The position numbers and the translations under genes are program-made. Positions 52,706-62,884 of a stretch of 64,000 bases of DNA are shown here, in pieces (the first letter of the stretch is position 1; each line of letters begins with the position of its first letter). The DNA comes from Brachyhypopomus gauderio (taxonomy: Eukaryota > Chordata > Actinopteri > Gymnotiformes > Hypopomidae): assembly GCF_052324685.1 (NCBI RefSeq), contig NC_135214.1, positions 793,501 to 857,500 on the forward strand, written 5' to 3'. The notes below the pieces were generated by a model. It was not told the origin of the DNA and did not search any database. It worked only from the letters and a program-made list of their open reading frames with translations.

Positions 52706-55700
52706 GTACCCCCCCTCAAAGGAGCGGCACCCGACGCTCTACGACGAGCCGGGGGTCTACCGCGGCGTCTGGGAGCGGGAAAGTTGGGGTGTGTTGCGTG
52801 GAAATCCGCGATCATGGTAGGGCAGAGGACATCCCTCGCCGGAATCCAGGCCCGCTCCTCGGGACCATATCCTTCCCAGTCCACGAGGTACTGGAGTCCG
52901 TTCCTTCGGCGCCGAGACTCCAGAAGCTCCCGGACAATGTATGCCGGTCGACCGTCGATATCCAGGGGATCCGGAGGGCTAGTGGACACAGGAGGAGTGG
53001 TGAACGGACTGTAGTGAACTGGCTTAAGGAGAGAGACATGGAAGACAGGATTGACACGATAATGAGCAGGCATAAGGAGCTTATACGAGACAGCGTTGAC
53101 TCTGCTGAGTATCTTGAATGGCCCGATGTACCGTGGGCTAAGCTTTTTACTACGCTGTTTCAAATGCAGGTTTTGAGTCGATAGCCATACCCTCTGTCCC
53201 GGATGATAGATTAGGGCTGGAAGACGACGGCGATCCGCGTTGAGCCGGCGTGTGTGCAGGGCGCGGCGTAAATGGACATGTGCCATCTCCCAGGTGCGGG
53301 CACTGCGCTTGAGCCACTCATCCAGGGCCGGGACGTCAGCGGGTGTCTTGTCCCACGGGAAGAATGCAGGTTGATAACCATAGACACATTGGAAGGGTGT
53401 GAGTTTGGTTGCGGAGTGTATGATGGAGTTGCGGGCATATTCTGCCCACGGGAGGTATTTGTGCCAGTCATGTTGGGAGGCACAATACTGACGGAGAAAC
53501 CTCCCTAATTCTTGGTTGTATCGTTCTACCTCTCCGTTAGATTGGGGGTGGTAACCCGAAGTCAGACTAACAGTTATGCCTAGAAGCTTGCAGAACTGCC
53601 TCCAGACCCGAGACGTGAATTGTGCTCCTCGGTCTGAGACGATATCTTCAGGTAAGCCGTATATGCGAAACACATAATTAAACAGATCCAGCGCGGATTC
53701 CATAGCTGTAGGTAGTTTGGGGCGAGGAATCAAGCGGCACATTTTAGAGAATCGGTCTACGATAACCATAACAACTGTGTTACCTCCAGAAGTGGGTAGA
53801 TCTGTGACAAAATCCACAGCGAGGTGAGTCCAGGGCCGGAGAGGAACAAGTAGAGGAAGGAGTTTTCCTGCTGGGAGAGTACGGGGAGTGCGGGATTGGG
53901 CGCAGACCGAGCACGCTAACACGTAATCCCTGATGTCATCTTCCCAGGACGGCCACCAATAACGTTGTGAGATGAGGTGTCGTGTACGTGTAATACCTGG
54001 GTGACCCGTGCCTGCCGTGTCGTGAGCGAGTTGGAGGACACGCCCCCTAAGGGGTACGGGGACGTACTGTTTACCCTCGGGGCATTCCACGGGACCTGGA
54101 TCGGTACGCAGGGCTTCATCCAACTCCTCCTGAATCTCCCACCTGATGACAGCAAGGAAACAGGAATCCTGCAGAATATACTCGGGTTCCTTAACAACAG
54201 TGTCCTTTTCATACAGTCGGGAAAGGGCATCCGCTTTGACGTTCTTTGATCCGGGTCGGTAAGTTACAGTGAAGCGAAACCGAGAGAAGAATAACGCCCA
54301 TCTGGCTTGCCGCGGGTTCAGTCGCTTGGCAGATTTCAGATATTCTAAATTCTTGTGGTCTGTATAGACTAAGAAGGGGTGTGTCGCTCCCTCCAACCAA
54401 TGACGCCACTGTTCGAGGGCGAGTTTGATGGCTAGGAGCTCTCGGTCACCGACGTCGTAATTCATCTCGGCGGCTGACAGTTTCTTTGAGTAATAGGCAC
54501 AGGGATATAACTTCGGCGGGTTTCCCTGACGCTGCGAGAGAACAGCGCCCACTCCCACCTCCGAGGCGTCGACCTCCACGATGAACTGGAGCAGGGGGTC
54601 AGGGAGATGCAGTACAGGAGCCGACGTGAAAGCCCGTTTAAGGAGCGAAAACGCTCGGTCTTCCTCGGCAGTCCAGATAAACTCCCGTGACTTTCCCCCT
54701 TTAAGGAGATTGGTAAGAGGAGCTGCCAACTCACCAAAGCCGCGGATGAAACGGCGACAGAAGTTGGCGAAACCCAGGAATCGCAGCAGTTCTTTAGTAG
54801 AACGGGGGGTTGGCCAGTCCGTGACTGCCTTGACTTTATCTGTATCCATGGAGACCTGACCAGGAGAGAGCGTACATCCGAGGAAAGTCACTGTGGAACG
54901 ATGAAACTCACATTTCTCAGCCTTTACATACAGGTGGTGTTCCCGCAGGCGCTGCAACACCGCTGAGACGTGTCGGACATGTTCAGAGACAGACGGGGAA
55001 TAAATTAGGATATCGTCAATATAGACAAACACGAAATCATCAATCATATCACGGAAGATGTCTTCCATAAATGCCTGGAACACGGAGGGACTATTCGTCA
55101 GTCCATATGGCATTACGAGGTACTCATAGTGCCCCCTGGCGGTGATAAAGGCCGTTTTCCACTCATCGCCCTCTCGGATTCGAATCAAGTTGTACGCACT
55201 CCGTAGATCCAACTTCGTAAAGAGGTTCGCCCCCATCAGGCGTTCTTGTGAGGCGGTGACAAAGGGAAGAGGGTAAGCGTACTTTGATGTGACTGCGTTA
55301 AGGGCACGGTAATCAATACAAGGACGTAATCCCCCTCCTTTCTTTTCGATGAAGAAGAAGCCAGCTGCGACAGGAGAAGTGGATGGTCGGATAAATCCCT
55401 TCTGTAGGGCTTCGGTGACGTAGGACTCCATCGCCTGATCCTCGGGACGTGAGAGAGGGTAAGGTTTCGTCCTACGAGGTAAGGGGGCTCCTGGGAGGAG
55501 GTTGATTGCGCAATCACATGGCCGATGGGGAGGCAGACGACAGGCACTGTCCTTGTCGAACACGTCAGCGAATCCACGATACTGTATGGGGATGACCTCA
55601 GACAGGGGTGTATCAGGACTTTCTACTGAGGAGGACCGGAGTGGTAAGTGAATACAATCTTCGAGACAACGGGTTTTCCACCGTACTAGCTCTCGTCTCT

Positions 55701-56829
55701 TCCAGGAGATTTCCGGGTCGTGAGCCGATAGCCAGGGAAAGCCTAGTATGAGAGGATCCCGGGGCGTGGAAATTAAGAAAAACTCCCGCATCTCGCTGTG
55801 GAATAGGCCCACTCGTAGCTCTACGGGGCAGGTACGAAGTGAAATTACACCCTCACCCAAAGGCTGTCCGTTTAGCGAGTTGATTTTCAGGGGGGGATCC
55901 ATAGGTACGGTGGGAAGGTGGAGATGATAGGCTAGGTCCCGGTCTATGAAATCGCCAGCCGCTCCTGAATCCACTAAAGCCGACAGATTCGTGTCTATGC
56001 CTCCCCAAGATACTAGTACTGGTAGGTTAACCTGGTTTTTTCTCTGGGTAACCAGTAAGGGTTGGTAAGTGAGTGGGGACCTGCCTAGCCGCATGGACTC
56101 ATCAGATTCATGGGGGTTCTGTTCACATACGCGGGGAGATGGTGTACAGGACATGGGAATGGGAGTGTCATCTATTTCGGAGCGGTAGGGCCCCAACAAT
56201 TTGTCTACTCGTATCGCTGCCTGAACGAACTCAGCTAAAGAGAATGCTTCTCCCCGACAGGCGAGTTCGACCTGCACGTCGGTCCTCAGTCCCCGACGAA
56301 ACACGGTCCTCAAGGCTGAGTCGCTCCAACCGCTCCCTGCTGCCAGTGTGCGGAACTCCCTAGCATAATCTGCTGTGCTCCGTTGTCCTTGCTGGATGTC
56401 GTAGAGTCGGTCTCCGATGTCGCGACCGTCAGCAGGGTGATCGAAGACTGCTCGGAGCAGCGCTGTGAACTGGTTCTCTGACTGGAGGGCTGGGTCTTTG
56501 GTGTCCCACAAAGCGGTGCCCCAAGCACCTGCTGTACCAGTGAGAAACGAGAGAATGAAGTGGACCCTTGGCAACTCTGCTTGGAATCGAGCGTGGTGGT
56601 ACGTGAAGTATATTGAACACTGCATGAGGAAGTTACGGCATCGGTCGGGAGACCCGTCGTAACGTTCGGGTACGGCTACGGGGACGCTCACGGGTGTGGA
56701 GGTTGTCGTTGTGACGAGACGAACGGCTTCCTGGAGTGCTGCCACTTGGAGTCCTTGATCTCGAACTATCCCCACGAGTTGTTGGACCGTCTCGGTGAGT
56801 GTCCTTAGTGTATCTTCTGCTGGATCCAT
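52687..56829 (-). CDS. Gypsy Gag-Pol polyprotein, single open frame (1380 aa)
   Basis: The start MDPAEDTLRTLTETVQQ at 56829 was chosen because upstream codons lie in the LTR. Order: Gag about 1-250 (YDGSPDRCRNFLMQC, TADYAREFRTLAAGSGW); protease with DSGAAGDF (about 288); reverse transcriptase about 450-640 with YIDDILIY (603-610); RNase H from VEVDASEVGVG (about 751); integrase with HPGITRTRHL...CSVCAQ zinc site, DFVTDLP, SDRGAQFTS and YHPQSNGEVER; chromodomain YIVRELLESRRRRNGLQYLV. Its final residues run into the 3' LTR. No stop or frameshift. Between RLGRSPLT (about 247-254) and the protease the CCHC zinc knuckle normal for this group is absent, which looks like an internal in-frame deletion. 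Confidence 0.92.
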   Translation of the reverse strand: MDPAEDTLRTLTETVQQLVGIVRDQGLQVAALQEAVRLVTTTTSTPVSVPVAVPERYDGSPDRCRNFLMQCSIYFTYHHARFQAELPRVHFILSFLTGTAGAWGTALWDTKDPALQSENQFTALLRAVFDHPADGRDIGDRLYDIQQGQRSTADYAREFRTLAAGSGWSDSALRTVFRRGLRTDVQVELACRGEAFSLAEFVQAAIRVDKLLGPYRSEIDDTPIPMSCTPSPRVCEQNPHESDESMRLGRSPLTYQPLLVTQRKNQVNLPVLVSWGGIDTNLSALVDSGAAGDFIDRDLAYHLHLPTVPMDPPLKINSLNGQPLGEGVISLRTCPVELRVGLFHSEMREFFLISTPRDPLILGFPWLSAHDPEISWKRRELVRWKTRCLEDCIHLPLRSSSVESPDTPLSEVIPIQYRGFADVFDKDSACRLPPHRPCDCAINLLPGAPLPRRTKPYPLSRPEDQAMESYVTEALQKGFIRPSTSPVAAGFFFIEKKGGGLRPCIDYRALNAVTSKYAYPLPFVTASQERLMGANLFTKLDLRSAYNLIRIREGDEWKTAFITARGHYEYLVMPYGLTNSPSVFQAFMEDIFRDMIDDFVFVYIDDILIYSPSVSEHVRHVSAVLQRLREHHLYVKAEKCEFHRSTVTFLGCTLSPGQVSMDTDKVKAVTDWPTPRSTKELLRFLGFANFCRRFIRGFGELAAPLTNLLKGGKSREFIWTAEEDRAFSLLKRAFTSAPVLHLPDPLLQFIVEVDASEVGVGAVLSQRQGNPPKLYPCAYYSKKLSAAEMNYDVGDRELLAIKLALEQWRHWLEGATHPFLVYTDHKNLEYLKSAKRLNPRQARWALFFSRFRFTVTYRPGSKNVKADALSRLYEKDTVVKEPEYILQDSCFLAVIRWEIQEELDEALRTDPGPVECPEGKQYVPVPLRGRVLQLAHDTAGTGHPGITRTRHLISQRYWWPSWEDDIRDYVLACSVCAQSRTPRTLPAGKLLPLLVPLRPWTHLAVDFVTDLPTSGGNTVVMVIVDRFSKMCRLIPRPKLPTAMESALDLFNYVFRIYGLPEDIVSDRGAQFTSRVWRQFCKLLGITVSLTSGYHPQSNGEVERYNQELGRFLRQYCASQHDWHKYLPWAEYARNSIIHSATKLTPFQCVYGYQPAFFPWDKTPADVPALDEWLKRSARTWEMAHVHLRRALHTRRLNADRRRLPALIYHPGQRVWLSTQNLHLKQRSKKLSPRYIGPFKILSRVNAVSYKLLMPAHYRVNPVFHVSLLKPVHYSPFTTPPVSTSPPDPLDIDGRPAYIVRELLESRRRRNGLQYLVDWEGYGPEERAWIPARDVLCPTMIADFHATHPNFPAPRRRGRPPARRRASGAAPLRGGTVRNAT

Positions 56830-56847
56830 GGTTCGGCGAAGTTTTTC

Positions 56848-57237
56848 TGTAACGTATTGAACAGGCAGAGAGGGATCCAAATGCGGAAGAACACCGCTTT
56901 TATTGAAATGAAACGTTGGTACAAGCACAGGCAGGTGTATCACGAGCACTAGTAACAACTGCGTTGTCTTGGCGTGGTCAGGACGGTCCAGGGTCATACC
57001 GGGGGAGCAGAAGTCAGGAGGTACAGAGGGACTAGGCAGGAGACAAGGTCGGGAACGTAAGCGAGGGTCGGAACACAGGAGAGCAGACAGGTAATAGAAA
57101 GGCTTGGTATGCGGCATGAGTCGGCAAAACTTCGCGACTAGGAAGTGGAATGTGGGCGTTTAAGTAGAGATACAGAGGGTGTGGTGATGAGTGTCAGGTG
57201 AGGCTGGTTAGGTGGAGATCAGGTGGCATTCCTTACA
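56848..57237 (-). repeat. 5' LTR of the Gypsy element
   Basis: 390 bp, TGTAAGGAATGCC ... ACGTTACA on the element strand. The Gag-Pol frame is open into it, but the first Gag-like ATG is 19 bp inside the element, at 56829. Confidence 0.9.
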
Positions 57238-57520
57238 GTCACATTAAATTATCACGCTTGCAGCCCACCACTTATAGTCAAATACACTTGCTTATGTGTT
57301 TTTTGACATTACAGTGAATCATATCTATAAAAACAAACGTGTTGCATAGTTCAAAACATCGGTGACATTAATTTGAAAGCAGCTGACATTTGTATTATGC
57401 CCAACACACCAACAAAGAAGTACATAGAAGCATGCAGTATACTGTTTGCATGAAGCTATGTTTTTGCTAATTTTGAAATTGTTCTACTATTACTGTATAT
57501 AGTTTCTTTGTTTGTCATAG

Positions 57521-57716
57521 TCAAGATGCAATGGTCAGTTCTGTAAAGGAATTTAAAATTGCTAATGACCAAGTCAGAGAGCTTCGCTTCCTCCTGTATG
57601 GACCAGTTGGAGCAGGAAAATCCAGCATCATAAACACCATCAAAACCATTTTTGAAGGACGTTTGTTTGTTGGTTGTCTGGCTGACACAGCGGCTAGTAG
57701 GAGTTTTACTTTAAGC
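57521..57716 (+). pseudogene. Gene 2 P-loop exon
   Basis: Acceptor ...gtcatag, donor GTAAGT. Codes ELRFLLYGPVGAGKSSIINT and FVGCLADTAASRSFTLS. The ATG at 57531 is the first available start if the upstream exons are gone. Confidence 0.88.
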
Positions 57717-57932
57717 GTAAGTGGAGAACATACCCCTGCTACTCTGTATAGGAAGTTTAATATGTTTCATTTAAAGCTTGAGCATTTTTATACTCTGTGT
57801 GCACGAGTACACACTTCTAAGTACAAACTTCACTGTACCTGTTTATTATTGTTATAATTAATATATTTGTATTTCTATTATAATGTAGTAAATGTTGGTG
57901 GTGTTTATTATTTTAACATGGTTCTTTCTCAG

Positions 57933-58082
57933 TATGAAAAATACAGCATTGCCAATGGTAGAGAAGGAATGTTACCTTTGGCCTTTAATGACATAATGGG
58001 TCTAGAAAAAGGAGAATCTGCAGGAGTCCGCACTGATGACATCATCAATGCCTTGAAAGGACACATAAAAGAGGGTTATATG
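57933..58082 (+). pseudogene. Gene 2 DIMG exon
   Basis: 50 codons: YEKYSIANGREGMLPLAFND, IMG, then DDIINALKGHIKEGYM. Acceptor ...ctttctcag and donor GTAAGA as in gene 1. Confidence 0.88.
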
Positions 58083-58356
58083 GTAAGATACAAATAACAT
58101 GCACATCACTGTACAAAATATTTACATTACATTACATTTACATTACTGATTGGCATATCAATCCTTTTAACACAATAAGTAACACACCATAAAAAAGACA
58201 TTGAAGAACACACCAAAATGCTTTATAACTGAAATAACATTCACAACAAAACAACTTTAAACAAAAATCAAAACAGAACAGGTTTATGCCTCTAGGCAAT
58301 ATGCATATTATTAATGCCATTATGACAATATACTGTGTGTTGCATTTTTCCTTGAG

Positions 58357-58528
58357 TTCCACAATGAATTTCCAATTACTGAAAAAGACCCCAAGTACCT
58401 CAGAAATCCCAGCCTGAGTGATCGGATGCACTGCATAGTGAATGTTATAGGAGCAGACAAGATTGGAATAATGGATCAGGAATTTATTGACAAAATGAGG
58501 TAAGTTAGACAAGAAGCAAGCATAATGA
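58357..58528 (+). pseudogene. Gene 2 exon with in-frame stop
   Basis: FHNEFPITEKDPKYLRNPSL, GADKIGIMDQEFIDKMR, then TAA at 58501-58503 where gene 1 has AAA. The same change creates AG|GTAAGT at 58498-58505, a strong donor, but its phase (2) does not fit the next exon. The original-position donor GTGAGT follows 58528. Confidence 0.85.
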
Positions 58529-58865
58529 GTGAGTCATCTCTGCAGAAAGTATGTCAAATGTTGAACATGATGTTTTTGTTCCAGTGTCTCAGCTATCAAG
58601 TCTGTACAATTATTACATAAAATATAAAAGCAATAATGTCGGAAAAGAAAACATTTTGTCCTGTAATATTTTTGGAGCAAAGTTATATGCAATGACATTT
58701 TTAAAATGGTGCAGTTTCATTTTAAATAATAAAACAAACAATAAACACAAGTAATAATAAACATACATGTCATTACAGTGAGCATAATTCACTGATTTAT
58801 CTATAGTTTTGCTCCAATATTAGTTCTGAAGAATGACAAATGTGTTTCATCTGTCTGTGCTGTAG

Positions 58866-58966
58866 AAATCCCTCAAGTGGTTTTTATGACTAGAGTTGAT
58901 CTTACCTGCCCAAAGACAAAAGAAAATTTGCGCTACATCTACAGGAGCAGGAAGATCAAGGAAAAG
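58866..58966 (+). pseudogene. Gene 2 TRVD exon
   Basis: IPQVVFMTRVDLTCPKTKEN then YIYRSRKIKEK. Acceptor ...gctgtag and donor GTGAGT. Open in the expected frame. Confidence 0.85.
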
Positions 58967-59056
58967 GTGAGTACAATTACTGCTGGAAGCTTAGGCAGAG
59001 ACAAACCATTATGCTGGTGTAACTGGCAAAAATTGTAACACTGTGTTTTTGTCCAG

Positions 59057-59233
59057 ATACATACATGCAGTAATTTGCTGGGTGTTCCAGTGAACTGTAT
59101 ATTCCCTGTGAAGAACTACTATGAAGAGAACGATGTGAATGAGGAGGTAAACTGTCTCATGCTGAATGCCCTAACTCTGATTGTACACTGGGCTCATGAC
59201 TATGTGATCACTTTTCCAACGCACACAGAATAA
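59057..59233 (+). pseudogene. Gene 2 C-terminal exon
   Basis: HTCSNLLGVPVNCIFPVKNY, LMLNALTLIVHWAHDYVITF, stop TAA at 59231-59233. Acceptor ...tttgtccag. Open throughout. Confidence 0.85.
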
Positions 59234-59294
59234 TGAAAATTCACACACTATCTGTAAACGACCACTCTGATAACTAACATAGTCATAGAGACCT

Positions 59295-60960
59295 ATGTAC
59301 TCATATTCATGTGCTGCATTATTTTAGACATATCAATACACTTGTTTTCTGATGTAATATTAATTTAGATTCATATATAACCAAGTATCAACATGTAATG
59401 TGCTATATTAGGCGGAGGCATAATCAGTGGCACGCGACACGCTGGACCAGCATCAGCAGCATCAGACAGAGAGCACGATCCTCCAATCGAAATCGCTCCT
59501 CAACGCTCTGCTAAGCGGATCGCGATATAATTGTGTCCATTTACCCCCCGGTTACATTGGACGCCACCCCCCTCATTGACTAGACATGTTAAAGTTGGCA
59601 CTCCGCGTCTCAAAGGTTGCCGAACCCTGGTGTAGACTAATAGAACCAAATTCATACTTATTTAGGCAGAGTAAGTCAATTTATTTAGGAATAGGGAATT
59701 CCCTTTGTCCTCAAATTGTGCTAATCTGTCTTCTTTGGTTAAGTCATTAACTAAACCTGGAAAGACGGGCACTCCTCGCTCTCCCCCTCTCTCTCTCCCT
59801 TTCTCTCTCTCTCTCCCCTGTCCGGTCAGAGGTCATGAATATTCAATAATACAGGCCCAATAGTCAAGGACATGATGACCAAGGAAGTGCCTTCCGATTA
59901 TGCCCCTAAAACTTGTTTTAAAAGCCCTTGCTCAAAGAGAAACAATGAGCTTGGCAGCCTGGTACACTTGGAAGAACTTGGAGAATTTCGCCAGACTCGC
60001 AGATTCTCAAAGACTCAAACTTGTTGGAAACACGCCAAACTATCGCGACCAACAGTTTGCTGGACTCGAACACCGCAGAGTCCACTGGAGCGAATGCCAA
60101 GAGACCGCAACTAACGCTCTCATCGAGTCCAACAGATGAAACTTCCTTTTATTTCGTCTAGTCTTTCAAGTTAAGCTCATTTTCTTTCTCAGTCAAGTTA
60201 TCTGCACAAGTTGTCTGTGCCCTCCAGCTGCGACTGACGTCACCGCTAAGTCTCCGCAATTTGAGCCGAGACCCGCTCCGTAGGACTTAGCCACCTCAGA
60301 AAACGCACCGGTTGGTCCGCGTCACCACGCCTCTTCTTCGAAGTAAAACGCTCAGTTCATATGCTGTTTTGGGGTTGCCAGCTTCTATTTCTCCCGGAGT
60401 CCGATCTAGTAAATACTGGTACCATTAACCTGCCCAAACTTTCTTTCTCCCTTTTCTATTCTCTCTCTAAAGACCTCGTGTCCGTCCCTGGGTCCTATGT
60501 TAGTTAGGAATGTCTAGGGTAGTCATATAATCCATTTAAATCTCATGATCACCGACAGTTGTTTATCATTCGCTGTTGTTCACTATTATATCCCTGGATT
60601 AGATTAGCAGACTCACATATAGGTTTAGTTTCTTTTTGAGCCAAATCATTCCATATGCTACTCTTCATATCAATTGTCATATTAACCATTTAGTAAATTT
60701 GGACATTTATTCATTAATCTGGTCACGGTGGTAAATACATGTTTTGGTCGATGGTATTAGGTCACTGCGCGGAACCAGAACTTAACCCTTTAGTAATGAG
60801 ACTGATCAAACCATATTCCACCATCTCCGTTATCACAATACTGGTTCCTGAGCAATCAGGATGGTGCTCCGTTCATAATCCATAAACTAACATATGTATC
60901 CGCTACAGTAGAGCTCAAGCAAAGGAATCTTAAATTCCGTTCAGTAATTCAGTAATATGC
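59295..60960 (+). repeat. Large inverted repeat, arm 2 (downstream of gene 2)
   Basis: Reverse-complement counterpart of 23930-25990, with matches at 59370-59410, 59630-59720, the CT-rich tract 59775-59820 and 60785-60870. No gene; ORFs around 59872-60139 are shadows with no motif. 59410-59640 is a separate insertion with 'ggttgccgaaccctgg' at its end. Confidence 0.65.
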
Positions 60961-61351
60961 TGACATGAATATACAAACATAGAAGAATGAGTTTTTATGG
61001 CATACATTTTGCCACATTAGTGAGGAAAATTAAGAATGAGGTGAAAAAACACAACATTTGTATTTGTGTATAGCATTTATGTATAGTATGTGCAGATGAT
61101 GACGTGAACCATTAATTTCTCCAGCTTCTTGTGTGTTTTATTGTTATTTATTGTTGACTACTGCAGTGGTGTTTGTACTGGCCTTCCCAGGTCTTCGATT
61201 AATTAAACAGTTAAAAGTCAAAATGCACCTGTGACATTGGGGGCTCTACAAGCATATGGGGCGGACACATTTGTGTGATTAATAACTGGTCTTATGCCCT
61301 TATGAAGTGCAGAAGCCTGGAGACATTGAGCACATACATTCACACCGTCCA
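60961..61351. other. Gene-free stretch
   Basis: A+T-rich sequence between the inverted-repeat arm and block A. No recognisable feature. Confidence 0.4.
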
Positions 61352-61534
61352 CACATCTACCAGCATCATCCACCTTCACCACAACAGTCCATTTTTGTAC
61401 ATTGTTTTTTCTATTCAAACTGTAATGCAGTACGGGGTCAATCAATCAAAAAACAATGAGGCAAAACCAGAATACGTTCTATAAACATAAGCAACAACGT
61501 GAATCAGAAGCACAGTTCTCATGGAGAAAACCAC

Positions 61535-61695
61535 AATGCAAGGGGATAGACACAACACAAGGGGATAGAGACAACCCAATGGGAAAGACAATACAAGGGG
61601 AAAGACAGAATACAAGGGAATAGACACAACAGAATGAGAAAGACACAATACAAGGAAATAAACACAAAAGAAGAGGATATACACAATACAAGGAT
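61535..61695. repeat. A+G-rich minisatellite in block A copy 3
   Basis: About nine degenerate ~19-bp units of the form 'acaaggggatagacacaac'. The matching site in copy 2 (about 21495-21550) has about two. The minus-strand ORFs across it are Cys/Phe/Leu-rich artefacts of the repeat. Confidence 0.75.
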
Positions 61696-62216
61696 GAATG
61701 CAGAAATCCACACTGCAATGTGACAATTACAATGAAAGGCTGATGTTGGACATTTTTCTGTCCACGAACATGGGAACAAACATGCGTGCTGTACGCGTCA
61801 TGTACGACATGCCCAGAGAGCCTTGCATGAGGAGCCCTGTCCAGAGATTCTATTTTCTTCTGCTATATCACTCATATTTCTCCTAAACATGTATGTTCAC
61901 ACAAACATGTTCACAAATACATACAGAGAGACTTTTTGTTTAAACTAGAAAAAAATGCATGTCATGATTACTCTTCTCTCACCTGAACTCTGACCTTTTT
62001 GCTTATCAAATGTGTTTTAATGCCCATGCTTACAAAAGTGCAATAGTTGCACTTGAAGAGATAGTGAATTTTTTACCTCTACTTTCTTGTAATGAAACAG
62101 AAAGCAACCAGTTTCTTACAGATAAGAGAAGATAAGATGCAAAAGGTTTATAAGTAACACAGTCCACATTCATAGTTGATAACCAGAGGTCAGAAGGGGA
62201 GCAAAACTATACATAT

Positions 62217-62884
62217 GCGGCCACAGCTCTGGTCAGCCGCATTGACAAGGGAGGCACAGAACAAAGCCCACTTGGACTAAATGTCTCCAGCCAACAATAA
62301 AGTCCAGCTTCTCTCAAGAGGATTGGTCCCAAAACCCAAACTGTGTTGGTGAGTCCAACTATATCTAGTTGGTATCTCTCAGCCTCACACACCAGCTCAG
62401 GCTCTATCCCAACCAGAGAGGTTACGTTCCATGTCCTAAGAGCCAGATTCAGTAACCGAGGATCAGTACGCCAAGGCCCCCACCTTCAGCCGCCGCCCAA
62501 TCCACAATGCACCGGACCGCTAGTACTACCTCTCCCATTGGTGTTGGGCCCATGGGAGAGTGAACATGTCTTTTTTTTTTTTATTTTATGGCCCACCTCC
62601 ATCCCCCATCTTTGGAGGACATCTTTGTTTTTATGTACAGATCAAATGACAATTATAACAATTCTGTATAATATAGTGATAATATGCAAAGTGATAATAA
62701 TTGGGGTTAGGTGGACCAAGAAAATAGGGGGAGAGAAAAATAAAAAGGGAAGAGACAGAAGGGCAAACAAAAAAATAAAACAAAAAACCCACGTGAACCC
62801 ACGTGTCTCCTTGGGGTGTGACCGGCCGGGCCGCATGGGTTGAAACCCGGCCACCAGGCACTCGCCAAGGAGCCCCTCCCCCAG
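62217..62884 (-). mobile_element. LINE fragment with endonuclease start
   Basis: 62217-62270 matches 159-210. It then jumps to minus-strand sequence reading TWNVTSLVGIEPELVCEAER and YQLDIVGLTNT (62281-62440), which I recognise as the endonuclease start of the same fish LINE type. The catalytic residues are not intact. 62560-62880 is unassigned and includes a T-run. Confidence 0.6.

Larger units (their letters stand above)
52313..57237 (-). mobile_element. Chromodomain Ty3/Gypsy (Sushi/Tf1-type) retrotransposon
   Basis: Minus-strand element, about 4.9 kb: 5' LTR 56848-57237, one Gag-Pol ORF, a polypurine tract (TTTGAGGGGGGGTAC, about 52706-52720) and 3' LTR 52313-52705. Flanking 5-mers are ATTTC and GTCAC, so no target duplication. 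Inserted between exon 1 and the P-loop exon of IFI44-like gene 2, in opposite orientation to the gene. No TGG-type tRNA primer site follows the 5' LTR, compatible with the self-priming known for Tf1/Sushi elements. Confidence 0.92.
51590..59233 (+). pseudogene. IFI44-like gene 2, truncated paralogue
   Basis: GTPase exons 57521-57716, 57933-58082, 58357-58528, 58866-58966 and 59057-59233 have the same lengths and phases as gene 1. Motifs are present: P-loop GPVGAGKS, DIMG, TRVD. Missing are the exons for the start codon, the Ig domain and the WRTVQW linker; a Gypsy element occupies that interval. An in-frame TAA lies at 58501-58503. If exon 1 splices directly to 57521, an ATG at 57531 would give a 160-residue product ending before TRVD. 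Everything after the stop is still open, so the decay is recent, or the stop is bypassed in some way not visible here. Confidence 0.82.

Noticed and set aside
57118..57237. Extension of the Gag-Pol frame into the 5' LTR (and start at 57117)
   Set aside because: The extra N-terminal residues are LTR-encoded; the first Gag-like Met is at 56829.
61442..61779. Minus-strand Cys/Phe/Leu-rich ORFs resembling membrane proteins
   Set aside because: They are the complement of an A+G-rich minisatellite and are open in several frames at once.
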